Source: Toxonevra muliebris
Lineage: Eukaryota; Arthropoda; Insecta; Diptera; Pallopteridae
Direction: 5' to 3'
DNA length: 64,000 nucleotides
Assembly (NCBI GenBank): GCA_963691655.1
Contig: OY829326.1
Location: forward strand, 37,103,989 to 37,167,988
The notes below the pieces were generated by a model. The model did no database searches. It had not been told where the DNA came from and worked only from the letters and a program-made list of their open reading frames with translations. The first letter of the stretch is position 1. Every line of letters starts with the position of its first letter. The position numbers and the translations under genes were made by a program. Below are positions 32,270 to 44,414 of the stretch, one piece after another.

Positions 32270-34926
32270 GAACAAAGACTCTTTCATTCGCTCGAGCGGC
32301 TTCCAAGTTCCATATAAATCCCACATAGTACGAGAAAAATTAAAAGCTACTCTGCTACACGTAGCAAAACAGCAATTGAACTTCCGATGAGAATAACTGA
32401 GATAGGAAGTTTCTTGCAAAATGAAAAACTTTAAAAGAAAATTCTATTTTCAGTTCGAAAACAAAAAAACGTGTAATTAGAAACGGTTAGGCAAGCCCGG
32501 CTTTTAAGCTTATGTCGAGTTATCGCCATTGATTTCGTTTGGTGGGGAAATCGCACGCTGAACTCGAAGTAACATCTTTTAATGTTCACAATAATGCAAA
32601 TGCAAAATATGCAAAAACAAATATATGCGGTATGCAATAAACATTTGTATTTGCAACGATGCAAGGCCATTTTCACAAGATTGTGAATACGGATAATAAG
32701 GTGATATTGTAATTGTAAATGATACGGGGCCCTATATACATGAAATTCTAGACAAGATTCTTCAATAGTAGCCTTGTGATTTTTAGTCTAACTCGACAAG
32801 ACCCGCAAAGTATTAGGTACTTATTGAAGTCAATGATGATGACACTCTTATGGACTACAGAACAAGTGATATCAGCTTCCGCAAATCGAATTTTTTTTTT
32901 CAAAATAGTGTAAATAATTCAGTCAGAGTTTGGTACAATGTATATTAATTTAACAGTCCATCAAAACATTAACATTAATTAGTTGAAACTTTTAGACGTA
33001 AAATTATGAATAAGTACAGGGAATATGTTCACTGAGGGAAAAAATGTTGTTATATCAAACGGAAAGCATATTAAACCAACAGATTTTACTGGTAAATCTC
33101 ATCCTAGCACTGTTAAATTAACAGACAATGTGATGTTGCTTTACATTTAACAGTCTAAACTATTGCATTAACAAAAATGCTGTTACTTCTACTCTGAAAG
33201 TGGATACTAGTACAACAATAGATGCGCTGTTGTTATGAAACCAACAGTGAAACTGTCAATTGAACTAGAATTATTTCGAATTCATTAGAACCGATAGAAT
33301 CATAAAATTTATTGCAATTCTGTTATTTTAAAGGCTACAGAAAAATGTATAGAAACAAATGTGAGGCTGTTGCTACAAAAGATTTATTCATGTTAAAAAG
33401 GTTGACGTCAATTATTACTTTCAATTATTACTGTCTATTATTACTTTCTGGAGTGCGATTGAAATTTCATCTACCTCGCCAAACTGCCAAAAAATAAACG
33501 AATAAAAATTAGCTAAAATATTTAAAGAAAAAAATAATGTGCAAAGGAAGTAGAGAGCTTACCTTTTCCTTTATCCATAATTTAAATTTTTCTCTAAACT
33601 TATCTTTGACACTCACAGATTCCATTGCAGGAAATATTTTATCTAAGTCCGCTTCATTTAGGTATTAAAGCTCTTCAATGTCAGTTTTAACAGAAAAGAT
33701 GTTACAAAAATTGTTAATCCAAAATAAAAACTGTTGAAACAAACAAATTGCATTCAATACGACAGATTTTCTTAACAGCGTTGATCTATATAAACACAGT
33801 TTTCTTTTTCTCGGTGTTGCTTTTATTATATAGGATGGCGATTTCGCCAAGGAGGACAAGGATAAGGGGTCGTAGCACTTATCTTAAAAACTGTATCATA
33901 TATTTAAATTTTATGCATTGTCATCTGTTCGTAATATAACAGTCCAATTGGTATTGGAAAATTAGCCAGGTTTTAAAGTTTTCAGTAATATTTGTTAAGG
34001 ATGTTCCGGCTTAATTTTAAGGTTAATTTGGGAATTTTTTAGTTTAACAAAATTAAATACAATCATTTAAATTTTTTTATATGTTATTACTGACATCTTT
34101 AACTGTGCAAAATATTTTTTTGGAGTTCATTTTACTATATTTTTTTTAGTGTTTTTTACGTCCAAAGTGGACACCTAAAAAAAGGGGGTTTTTTGTTTTA
34201 TTATTATTTTTTTTTTTTATTTATTTATTTCAATTATTACAAAATTCGATAAGAGCTTGTCTGCGGGTAAGTTTGGTAATTACAGTACTTTTAATTTCAT
34301 TGTGTGTGGCTGGCCCGGATGATTACGACACTTCAAGTCATGGGAAACAACAAATTTATAAAGATTATTGTTCGGTAGGCAGATTTAAACATTTTTCTTA
34401 AAAAATAACAAAACTTCTAAAAAAAATATTTTCAAAAATTGCGTTGTTTTTTGTTGAAAATCGGGTTAAAAAATAGGAAATAATGATTAAAAGTAAACAA
34501 TTCTACTACCTGCGATAGTCAGTAGTATGTATAATAACCTATTCAAATGTCAGCTCAATCGGCATCATAGAATTCTTTCAGACCCCTAGGCCGATCGAAA
34601 AAACGTAGTTTCCCAGTATATTGCATTTTATACATTAAAAAGAAAAATAATCGATTTTTTAAAACTCGAACACCAGACTTCATCTTTAAAAACCATTTGT
34701 AATAAATCTCTTTATCTTATTTGGCTGAAATTCAACTATAAGATTGTTAATTTTCAATACAAAAGAATGATATTCTGTTCAAAAACTTTTGAAGCAATCT
34801 TCCTACAAAATTGTGGGAAATACTCTTATTGTTGAAACAATCGAAAAAAGTAGTTTTGTCATATAGAACTTTTAATAAATTTGTAATATAATAAAATTTG
34901 TAATATAAAAAAAACCTAGCAAAGCA
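32270..34926. other. Intergenic, no gene recognised
   Basis: AT-rich sequence. About 33030-33260 repeats short (T)TAACAGT/ACTGTTAA motifs (TGTTAAATTAACAG), suggesting a small palindromic MITE without clear ends. No exon could be supported, although 33300-33500 and 33665-33939 hold small open frames. Confidence 0.4.
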
Positions 34927-34938
34927 TAAAATGGGAAC

Positions 34939-36002
34939 GGTTGGTTGGTTGGTTAAGGCGGCTGATCCACAGAAGACCCACTGTGAATCACAATTAGCGC
35001 TGTAGCGCCATTTTGGAACCGCTTCCTCACCGAACTGAAATTAATGATGTACTCTTACTAATCCCACCCCGTAGATTTTAGGTATCCTAGCAGATTATTT
35101 GGACTGACTGCCGAGCAATCAGACAAGCTATCGAGGAAACATTTCCCCAGGGACCTATATCTTGTCCTCGCCAAGACTGGACATTCACAAAGAAAATGGG
35201 AGATTGTTTCTTTTTCATCTAAGTTTCCGCAACTTCTGCAATGGGTGTTAAAAGGGATACGCAGTTGTTTTGCATGGGTACCTATATACCAGTGGTCGGT
35301 GTAGACTGCTGTTAACCTAGCAGTGCCGGTACGATCCCTGGTTAAAAGCTCGCGAGACTGACCCTCATTATATGAGGGCCATGTCGCTCGTGAGGTAGTG
35401 CAGGTTGTTAGTGACTTCCACCTCCGATTAGCTAGTTGAAGGCAGTGCAGGTACATGCCTCTCTTGACGATTCCCAAGGGGACTAGAAAGGGTACCCATA
35501 AAGATTCGTCAAGAGAGGCTTCTGAGCGCGCCAATTTATCAGCTTTCTCATTCCCTTCAATGTTCCTATGGCCGGGAACCCAGATGAGAGTGATGTCAGC
35601 ATAATGATTTAGCTCGCTCAATACCTCTCTGCACTCCTTAACTAGCTTTGATTTTATGGTGGTGGATTGAAGCGATTTTATTGCTGCCTGGCTGTCGATA
35701 AAAATAGCGACCCTTCACTTGTCTGTGATGTGACGCTTTATTAGTCGACAAGCCTCTCTAATAGCCAAAACTTCAGCCAGAAAAACCGAAGCATCATTAG
35801 GTAAACGTAAACATTGATTTATTTTCACCTGCGGTGAGTGCACCCCCGCACCCACCCCGCAGGCCATTTTTGAACCATCAGTAAAAATGGGAATGTCATA
35901 TTCTGTTAAAAAGCTTTTTTCTTTCCATTCTGCCCTCGTAGGAAATCTTTGAAATACAGTTGTGGTATGATGTAATCTGTTCCTCTGAACACGAAGTTTG
36001 GT
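34939..36002 (-). mobile_element. 5'-truncated LINE with RNase H domain, CCAACC tail
   Basis: Flanked by the 12-bp duplication TAAAATGGGAAC (34927-34938 and 36003-36014). On the minus strand it ends CCTTAACCAACCAACCAACC. It contains the RNase H region described separately. A second piece of the same family is at 8665-8868. RNase H plus the CAACC-type tail suggests the I/LOA/R1 group; the clade is not certain. Confidence 0.92.
35055..35930 (-). pseudogene. LINE-encoded RNase H and C-terminal zinc-finger domain
   Basis: On the minus strand the frame reads YDIPIFTDGSKMACGVGAGV, FLAEVLAIREACRLIKRHIT, stop, RVAIFIDSQAAIKSLQST, then TLIWVPGHRNIEGNEKADKL. These are the four RNase H1 catalytic positions: D in TDGS, E in LAEV, D in FIDS, D in KAD. 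A CX2CX-HX4C-type finger (CRSCGNLDEKETISHFLCEC) follows, ending GYLKSTGWD. All four acidic residues are intact. A single TGA (in HITDK-stop-RVAI) breaks an otherwise open frame of ~290 codons. RNase H would remove template RNA during target-primed reverse transcription. The reverse transcriptase itself is lost to truncation. Confidence 0.9.
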
Positions 36003-36014
36003 TAAAATGGGAAC

Positions 36015-36264
36015 ACTAAGAAGTATTTATATTCTAAAAACCCAACTAGTTCACCTAGTTCGTACTTGGGAATCGGATCTTTGAACTAACCAGTCCAGGA
36101 ACTACACTATTGTACAGTGACTTGAAAAATTAGAGGGCATTTTGCTATTGGAAGATGGTGCAGAATTATATCACAGGAATCATATCGGATCCATATATCA
36201 CTATAGGATCTGTGGTAACGAGGAAGAGCTCACATATTAAAAAAATATATTGAACCAAAAATTT
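36015..36264. other. Short intergenic stretch
   Basis: Nothing recognised between the LINE and the solo inner-arm copy. Confidence 0.4.
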
Positions 36265-36610
36265 AACTTGCTATAACTTTTTTGTTTATGAATTCAATTG
36301 AACACTTTTTGAGTAATAATTTAATTATTATAGTTTAAAGGCTTTAATTTTGTGAAAGCAAACTTTCCTCGATGAATTAGCGTGGTACAATAGACTTTAC
36401 TAACGAAATATGACTCCAGAGAGGAATAATACTTAAGAATCGAACATCAAATAACAAAATATGTTAAAAAATTCATTTTGGGTGCTTTTAGGGCGGTTCA
36501 AAAAATTAAAAAAATAATTCTTCCAGCTACTCTTCACATAAGCTTTCAAATAAGGTGTGTAATTTTCAACCTTTTTTTTTATTTGTATGAGGACCTACCC
36601 GGTCTAATGT
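36265..36610. repeat. Solo copy of the inner arm of the 6.4-13 kb composite
   Basis: Matches the right arm near 10428-10710 (CTATAACTTTTTTGTTTATG ... AAATATGACT ... GGTGCTTTTAGG). Here it joins directly to the segment CACATAAGCTTTCAAATA that lies at 12630 in the composite. The maT and palindromic MITE insertions are therefore absent, and this copy serves as an empty-site reference. Confidence 0.7.
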
Positions 36611-38104
36611 GCATTGATCTGTAGATATTCGTGGGCAATTCCGGGTTTACCCAAGCAAGTACTAGTAAATTTTATAGTACATTTTTTTTTCAAAACATAA
36701 AATTTCGCATAAGCATTTTCTTTGCACTTTATGTGCACTTTCATTTATTATTATTAGTATTGGCATCGTTGCAAAACTGAAAATATTTGTGTCTGTGTGT
36801 GCGTGATTTTTCAAATCACATTTTTCGCTATATTTCTGTTTTTTCCATTTTTTGTGGCATTTTCCTGCTTTAGCAATAAAATATAAAATATGAATAGTTA
36901 AAACCGCAACACTTGCCACAGCACCACAACACCAACAACTACAATAACACTGTGACATATACATGCATACATACACACAAACGTACATAACACTAAAAAC
37001 CACCAATACAAAGAAGAAAAAGAAAAATGAAAGAGAGAAATATGGCGCGAAATATAAAAGTGAAGAATATTCTTTCATTTTTTTATTGTTTGCTTTACAC
37101 TTTTTTTACACTCCCTATGAATTTAGGTCAAAACAAAATGAAAAAAAAAATCATCATCAAATGAAATGTTGAATACTGGAATGTTGCATTAAAAAATGGG
37201 TTAAAATCTGTACCAAGTTAGGGCTGTACATACAAGCAAACGTGTATGTGTGCGTGTGCATAAGATTTTATTTGTATAAAATTATTTTTGCTATAAAATA
37301 CAGAAATGAAATATTTAAAAAAAAAAAAGAATCTGTTGGCGCCATTTTTCCAAAGGAGAAAATAGATATTTAGCTATAAAATTTCTGCACTCGGTTTTAA
37401 AGAAATTGAAATGCTTTACTTGTACAGGATGAAAAAAAAATTAATTAATTAATGGGATTAAAATTTGTATTCTCTTAAAAAACATTTCTTTTCCAAAAGA
37501 ATCTAGATATTAAAGCCACAGTTGTTTAACTTTCATCAGAAATTTAAATTGACCATACTTTGGAAGGTTCTTGTAAAATTTTACCACTTTGTTTGACAAT
37601 GGGAACCAAAATCGACTCGAAACCGAACTATGGGGACAAATAGGTTAATTAGCATGAAAGATAATGGCATCTGTTACGTTACCTTTACTCTTTCCGTGCC
37701 AATTTACATTAAATTTCTTTCATTTATAAACCCAAATCTATGTGAGGTAGTGTCTGTAGGGTACACAGTTTAAAAGCATATGTTAGTATATGAAATTTAA
37801 ACTTTAAATGTTACATTATCGTTAGCAATTGCTTACGCTTCAAATGCTAAGATCTATTACACATATATGCACATGATATAGGGAAAATTGAGACAGATGT
37901 TTAAAGTTTCTTTCTCAAAAATCAGTTCGTTGAACTCAATAAAATTTGAGAAGCTACAATGTCTTACAGTAACTTTTCCACAAGTTTTCACATAATTTTC
38001 TATAAATATTTGTTATTGTTTGTAAACATATATATGCATGTTTGTATAAATGGGTAAAAGTTTTATGTGTGCATTTCAAATAAATTCAAATAAAGAATGT
38101 CACA

Positions 38105-38135
<31 letters not shown>

Positions 38136-38989
38136 ATCACAACCATGCAGCCACCCTAAAATTATAGAAATCATTGTGTTAGTTTTTCTTTTTATTACTT
38201 CTTTACAGGGTGTGTCACACACACCTATACACGCACATATCCATACACACACACACACACACAATTGTTATCATCATTCAACATCATCATTATGGCTTAT
38301 TTTCGTGTTAAATGTGCACTCATGGATACCTACCTACCTCAGTTTGAGCGCGGTAAGAATATGAGCATGACACACTTGGCAGCTATCCTAGTTTTCATCA
38401 TCGCCAACATCATCATCATCATCAACATTTTTACTTTTTTTTGTAATTTAGGCTTAGGTTTTTGCGGTTATGTTTTTGGTTGCGTTTCATTTATGTGTTT
38501 TGCGTTTGTGTCAATGAGGTCGCGTTGGATTTCATTTTATCTTTTTGTTTTTTCTTTTTTTCTTTTTTATTATTAACATTCATATTCACGCAAGGTTAAA
38601 ATATATGAAATATTGAAAAATGATAAGTTGATAGTAATCTATGAAAACTCTACACGAATATTTTTAGAGATTATATCCAGTTTCAGGGCGTAGTATTCTA
38701 GTACTAAAGTTACAATATAAGAACTAGAGGTATGCTACTAAAATTTGACATATTAAATATCTAATGAAGTCAGTGCCTAAGTCTATCAAGAAACAAATTT
38801 TATCAAAAACTTTTGTGAATTAAACATTTTTTTACTTTACATTTTCAGCAAATTTGCTAAATTTGCACTTCTTCTCTTGCATTTGAACAACGTACTTTTT
38901 TTTCAGGTAAACCTAATTCGCTCAAATCATTTATGAAAAAATAAGCATATGTTTTGTGTCTCATAATTTTGAACTATGCACTTCAAGCA
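36611..38989. other. Intergenic, with microsatellites
   Basis: AT-rich DNA. Two CA arrays are listed separately. Open frames at 36662-37078 and 38050-38576 are low complexity and include microsatellite sequence. No gene is supported. Confidence 0.4.
38103..38143. repeat. (CA)n microsatellite
   Basis: A run of CACACA within TTACACACACAC ... ACACATATC. A second run lies at about 38215-38262. Confidence 0.9.
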
Positions 38990-40185
38990 ACTGACAGTTG
39001 ACTAAAGCGCGATTGAACTGCTGAGCAACTGATGAACGGCTGGATTGTGAGTGTGTGGACTAGGGGATTCTTCGGCATCAACTCTTGGCTGGCAATGGTA
39101 AACCACAAAGGGTAAAAATTGTCTAAGAAAATCTTTTCACTTCGCTGTTGATATTTAGCATAAAACTGTATTTCCCAAGGGCCGTTCTGTCATAATAGTC
39201 GTAGTAGTAAACTAGGGGATTACAGGGCTGATGGGTAACTGAACTGGAGAGCAACTGAACTAATGGATGACCTAACTGATGGGTGACTGCACTAGTGAGT
39301 AACTGGATTAGTGGGTGACTTGGCTCTTGTTGGATTAGAGGGGAGCTGGTTTGATAGGTGACTAGCATAGTGGTCAACTAGACTGGAGGAAAACTGAACT
39401 GATTGGTAATTGGACTGTTGGGAACTGGATAGAAGGGTGACTAGACTGGTAAATGACTTGGCTAATTGTTGACTGAACTGGTGGGTAACTGAGCTACTGG
39501 GTAACTGTATTGATGGGTTACTGTATTGGTGGATAATTGAAGTGTGCTGATAAGTGGCAAAGCTGGTGGTTGACTGGAATAGTTGTCGACTGGGCTGGTT
39601 GGTGACTGGGCTGCTGGGTAACTGAACTGATGGGTAACTAGACCGTAAGAAAACTAGACTGGAGAGTGACTCGGTTATTGAATAGCTCGACTGGTTGGTG
39701 ATTGTTGTGAGATTGAACTGAGATGGGTGGAAGAATAGGATGGTGTGCGACTGGACCAGTGCACTAGAAGGCAATGGAATTGGAGGGCGATTTGACTAGC
39801 AGATAACTGGACTGGCGTCTGATTGGAATAAACTGGTTGTTGACTGGACTAGTCGTTGACTGGCCTAGTCGTCAACTGTGCTAGACACAGACTGGAATGG
39901 TCGTCGAATGAATTGATCATCGATCGTGCTAGCCATCGGCTAGGCTGTTCGGTGACTGATCTGGTGGATGTCTGGACCGATGCATATCTAGACTGTTAGA
40001 TACCTGGATTGATGGATGACTGAAGTGTTAAATGATTCGACTGATTAGTGGTTATTGGGTACCTGATCTAGTAGGTGAGTAGACAAGTAAATTGGGGGCG
40101 ATTGAGTTGTACTGAACTGGATTATTGGGCAATCGATTGTGATAGTGGGCGACTAAGCATATAATTATTATCGGCTGACTGCAAT
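38990..40185. repeat. Degenerate 16-bp minisatellite, ~1.2 kb
   Basis: A tandem array of a diverged 16-bp unit, consensus GTGACTGGACTGGTGG (for example GTAACTGAACTGATGG). It runs for roughly 60-70 units, with decay towards both ends. The long minus-strand open frames (39123-39377, 39292-39774), rich in Ser, Gln, Pro and Thr, are by-products of the array. Three 16-bp units make 48 nt, so a peptide repeat of 16 residues arises automatically. Confidence 0.85.
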
Positions 40186-40191
40186 AATTAA

Positions 40192-41110
40192 CCGTTATGT
40201 GGCTGATAAAAAAAACACCTTCTATAGGCTGATAAGGTACCCGGGTATCTAATATACAATATCCACGCACAATTCTATCTACTTTTACTTTAAGAAGTTA
40301 AGGGAACATTTATATCAGAAATAAACGTTTTTCAAATATATAGTTATGAATTTTATTTTGAAATCGACATAGTCAGTTTCATAGCAATTTCCCAAATTTA
40401 CCTACTTATTTTTCACACCAATAGCCAAAAATTGTTCAATGGCAATAGTTACTTATTTTTGAAAAATAAGCAATTTTATTTAAAGTTCCAGTGGTTGTCA
40501 TTATAGTATTTGCTTTCAACGAAAAAGCCACAGTTTGTTCTTATGTGCCATAGAAAAATAAAAATGCGATCCTTCTGCCTTCTGTTCATAGGACTCTTGG
40601 TATTAAAAACAATGTTAGAATATTATATATAGCAATAAAACTAAAGGTGGCGTTGATTCGAAATTCGTTGGAAAACCCAAAACTCCAAGCAACGTTGAAC
40701 CCTCACAACAAAAAAAGTTCTTTATAAATGTAACAAAGAAAAACCAGAAAATCCTGCAATATGTGTTCAAATAGAGTTTGAGACGAACATTCAAGCAGCA
40801 ATCCCAAACTTAAATATATTTGTATCATACAATATTTTACACTTTTTAAATGTGTTAATTTACCACATTTTCATGTTTTTCTGCGATATAGACATTAAGA
40901 AAAAATTTAGGTACCTGGGTACCTTATTATTTAAGGGTTAGGTTTATTTTTTGCTATTTTTGTTAAGAAATTATTATAAAATTATCAAGAAAATTATAAT
41001 TTTGGACTCTAGAGATGTCACGAGGACTCTGTCACGTAAAACCCATATTTCGAGAAATAACCATTTAAAAACCATTTACGTACCCGGGTAACTTATCAGC
41101 CCGTTGAGGG
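40192..41110. mobile_element. TTAA-flanked element (piggyBac-like, 919 bp)
   Basis: TTAA at 40188-40191 and 41111-41114. The inverse of the right end reads CCCTCAACGGGCTGATAAGT then TACCCGGGTA. The left end has CCGTTATGTGGCTGATAA and, 36 bp in, GGCTGATAAGGTACCCGGGT. A third related copy, GGTACCTGGGTACC ... AAGGGTTA, sits at about 40910-40940. The interior is AT-rich with no ORF. Assignment is by TTAA and CCC ends only. Confidence 0.6.
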
Positions 41111-41114
41111 TTAA

Positions 41115-43164
41115 ATGAAAATACCACTAAATAATTTGCTAAATAATATCATCAAACATACAAGCAGTTTTTTTGTCTAAAATTCCAATATCTTCTTCTG
41201 TTGTAGTTTTTACAATTGCCACCTTGAAAGCTCTTTTTTTAACGAGGTCAAACTTTCAGAGCAGCAGTTTGATATGATCGCATGGTTCCCGTTAAACAAT
41301 TGCAAGTTAACCCCTGACTGGAATTAGGTTCGCTGCTTTTATTAGAATTCTAATAGTCCTTGCTATGGTTTCATTTGCAATGATTTTTCCAACACTAAAT
41401 TCACTTGTCGTAGTATCTGTACTTCAAACAATTCACGCTAGGTTTCTTCATATCATTAAATCACTAGTCGTTTCTTCTGTAACTAAATCAACATGTGATT
41501 ATCACGTCTATTGCAAATAAATGCCAAGTCTAAGTATTCAACTTCATGTTTTTGTCGAATAAAATCTTTTCACGAAAAACGTAAAGTTTAAACTAGTAAA
41601 TACAAATTAAAATGCATGCCAACAAAACTTTTATGCCGAGGTATGGAATGTTTTATAATTCATGTAACGAAACAGAAATAGTAATCACCACTATGTATTT
41701 GTTGTAGCAAAGTTGCCATTGAAATCCAAATGAGCCGACATACTTCATACTTACGTTAAAATGCCTCAGCTCAGCAGCAAGCTGGTTGGTTACTTTTTGA
41801 AACTACTAGCAACTGAAATTTCTTCGTTTGAGTTTAGAAATTCTTGTCCAATCCAAAACTCCGCAACTAATTGCTTACGCTTGCTTTTCAATTATATAAC
41901 TGAAAAAGAGATAGAAAGATAGCAGCAACAAACAAAATCTTAGCAAGTCCAAATATATAAATGAAAGAAACTAAAACAACAACTACATTAGAAAAAGAAC
42001 ATTGTCACTACTACCAAAGAAAGACAATTCCCAAACTAATAAAAGAAAATTAAGATTAATAATGCGAACAAACGAAGAGCAGAAAAGCAACAATAAAATA
42101 ATCACTACACAATAAACGTTAAACGTAATCAACTATACAGCAACAACTACAAAATGTAGTAAATAAATAGTTGGCAATAAATAAATAAAAAAAAACAAAC
42201 ACAAAAACGAAAGAACAAAACGCAAAAGATTCTCTTGAGATTCATTCAAAATGACTATGAAATTTAATTGTAATTAAAAATAAAATCTTGAAAATTAAAA
42301 TACAATTATAAGAAGAAAAGCAAAAACTTTTCAAGTTCTTTTTCTTAAAAGTTTATGAAATTTGAAAGAGAATTAAGTGATTTAATGAACTCTTAATAAA
42401 ATCCTAATTTAAGATCTGTTTTACTTATTAAATTGATATAAACTTTGGCTTTTTGCCGGTGCTTGATTTGGGGTTATTGGGTTTTTTTTTTTTTTGTCAA
42501 ATTGAGAAATTTTTTTTTTTTATTTTTTGCTTGTGGCATAAAAACTTTTTGTATTCCTTTTATTTCAAACAAAACAAATAAAAGTTAAACTAACCACAAT
42601 TGAAAAGGTTCACAAGGAAGCAAAGGAAAATGATCTGGAAAGAATACAAAAAAAAAAAAAAAAGCAAAGAATCAAAACATCGAAGGGCAAACCACAAATA
42701 AAAGCAACAACAAAAACAATTTCATGAAAAAACAAACTTAATTTGCTGAAATCGATTTATTGTACAATAGTTAGTAAGATATACTTGTATACAAGTTTAT
42801 GTGTTGTATTAAGTTCTCAAAAAACAAACACACATATAAAATAAATATATATATAAAATATATATATATATATATATATATATGTCTTACAACAACCAGT
42901 AGTTGTTAGCAGCTAGCAGCTGTTTGCTGCTTGCTGTTTACTATTATTTGTTGCTAGTTGCTGTCTGCCATTACAATCGCTGCTGGTGTTATTTATATGT
43001 TATTGATGCTGCTAATTCTGAATCTATACAAGTATATTTATATATATTTTGGTAATATAAGATATACAACAACACAAAACACACGCTCACAAATACACAA
43101 AAAGGGTTTAGGCTAACCTAAGGTTAAGGAATTTGACAATTTTATTTCATTCATCACCTGCATA
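41115..43164. other. Intergenic or intronic, low complexity
   Basis: A-rich stretch with a (TA)n run (about 42845-42885) and a GCT/CAG-rich stretch (42905-43010). No exon was recognised. Confidence 0.4.
42844..42885. repeat. (TA)n microsatellite
   Basis: Alternating TATATA with an interruption at the left edge. Confidence 0.9.
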
Positions 43165-44412
43165 AGGAGTGAGATTGAAAAAATCTTAACACACGTTTTA
43201 CCTAATAATTTTTTTTGGATGTAAAATTTAAAAATTTCTTTGATCTAGTTATCTTTGAAAAATATGTCAGTTGTTATTTTTAATGACAAACATGTTGATT
43301 TATTGTGAGTTTGATCAACATGAGTGAAGAAAAAGAAGTACGTCTTAAAATTATTAAAAATTTAAAAAAAAATCCAAATTGGTCCTACAAAAAATTGGCC
43401 AAAGAATTGAAGGTCTGCCGTTAAACGGTTTCCAATGTTATTAAACAGTTTCAGGAGAATTCGACCATCGATAGGAAACTTAGTTAGGGAAGAAAACAAG
43501 GACCACATGATATTGGGAAAGCCAAGAAAATAAAAAGCATATTGAAAAGATCTCCAAACACATCTGGTAGAAAAGCTGCCCGGTTAGCCCAGTGCTCTGA
43601 CTATTTGGTGCGAAAAGTTAAAGCCAATGCAGGTTTGAAAACATACAAAGTCCAAAAAGTTCCAGACAGGAATACTGCAAAAAATTTAGACGCCAAAAGT
43701 AGGGCTCGGAAATTAAAATCGAATTTCATACAAAAATATTCATGTTGTATAATGGACGACGAAACGTATGTACTGGCAGATTTTACGCAGCTTCCGGGTC
43801 AAAATTTTTGTGTTGCCGATGCTCGAGGAAATGTCGAAGAACAATTTAGAATCCAAAAGCAGACAAAATTCCCTAAAAATTTGGCAAGCTATATGCAGTT
43901 GCGGCAAAAGAAGCAAGTCATTTGTTACAGTGTTTGAAAAAAAAGACTTCTTCCTTTCATAAGAGAGCACAATGTGTCCACATATTTTTGGCCCGATTTG
44001 GCATCATGTCACTACGGCAAGAAAGCTCTGGAGTGGTACCAAACTAATAACATAGTTTTTGTATCAAGAGAGGCCAATCCTCCAAATTGCCCGGAGCTAA
44101 GACCAGTGGAGAGATATTGGGCTCTTGTGAAAAGAAACTTAAAGAGCACAAAAAAAAGTCCCAAAATATCGAAGATTTTAAAAGGAGATGAGCAAACTGT
44201 TCCAAAAAGGTGTCTGAAACAACTATTAAATCTCTAATGGAAGGCTTACCAAAAAAGGTCTACGAGTTCATAAATAGTGGTTAGAACTATAAAAATTTTA
44301 TTTTTATATTATTTTTATATTTATATTAAATAAAAAAAAGTCAAAACTCTAAGATCAACCGTTTAAAAATTATTGAATTTTATATGTGTTAAGATTTTTC
44401 AATCTCACTTCT
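43165..44412 (+). mobile_element. Tc1/mariner-type (DD37E) transposon, complete ends
   Basis: 1248 bp. The left end AGGAGTGAGATTGAAAAAAT continues CTTAACACA, matching the inverse of the right end, AGAAGTGAGATTGAAAAATC then TTAACACA. TA flanks both sides (43163-43164 and 44413-44414). It contains one decayed transposase gene. The 5' and 3' spacing (155 and ~130 bp) gives a template for the related, less clearly bounded copy at 18012-20415. Confidence 0.9.
43320..44283 (+). pseudogene. IS630/Tc1-mariner transposase (DD37E), broken
   Basis: Starts MSEEKEVRLKIIKNLKKNPN with helix-turn-helix KKLAKELKVCR, then a stop. The best block (43542-43890) reads SGRKAARLAQCSDYLVRKVK and DDETYVLADFTQLPGQNF. 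After a frameshift and a short deletion at ~43885-43965 it resumes STYFWPDLASCHYGKKALEW and ANPPNCPELRPVERYWALVK. A further shift at ~44150 leads to KKVSETTIKSLMEGL-like sequence and stop. Catalytic D (DDET), D (PDLAS) and E (PVERY) are all present, with 37 residues between the last two. At least two stops and two frameshifts: inactive. Confidence 0.87.
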
Positions 44413-44414
44413 TA

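Noticed and set aside
35393..35415. let-7-like GTGAGGTAGTGCAGGTTGTTAG, and a similar string at 37742
   Set aside because: The first lies inside a LINE coding region, with no hairpin. Both differ from let-7 after the first few bases.
38103..38262. CRISPR-like or regulatory spaced repeat
   Set aside because: These are plain (CA)n microsatellites. A CRISPR array is not expected in an insect and no spacer-repeat pattern exists.
39123..39774. Repetitive Ser/Thr/Gln/Pro-rich protein on the minus strand
   Set aside because: It is entirely a product of the 16-bp minisatellite. Frames break wherever the repeat phase slips.
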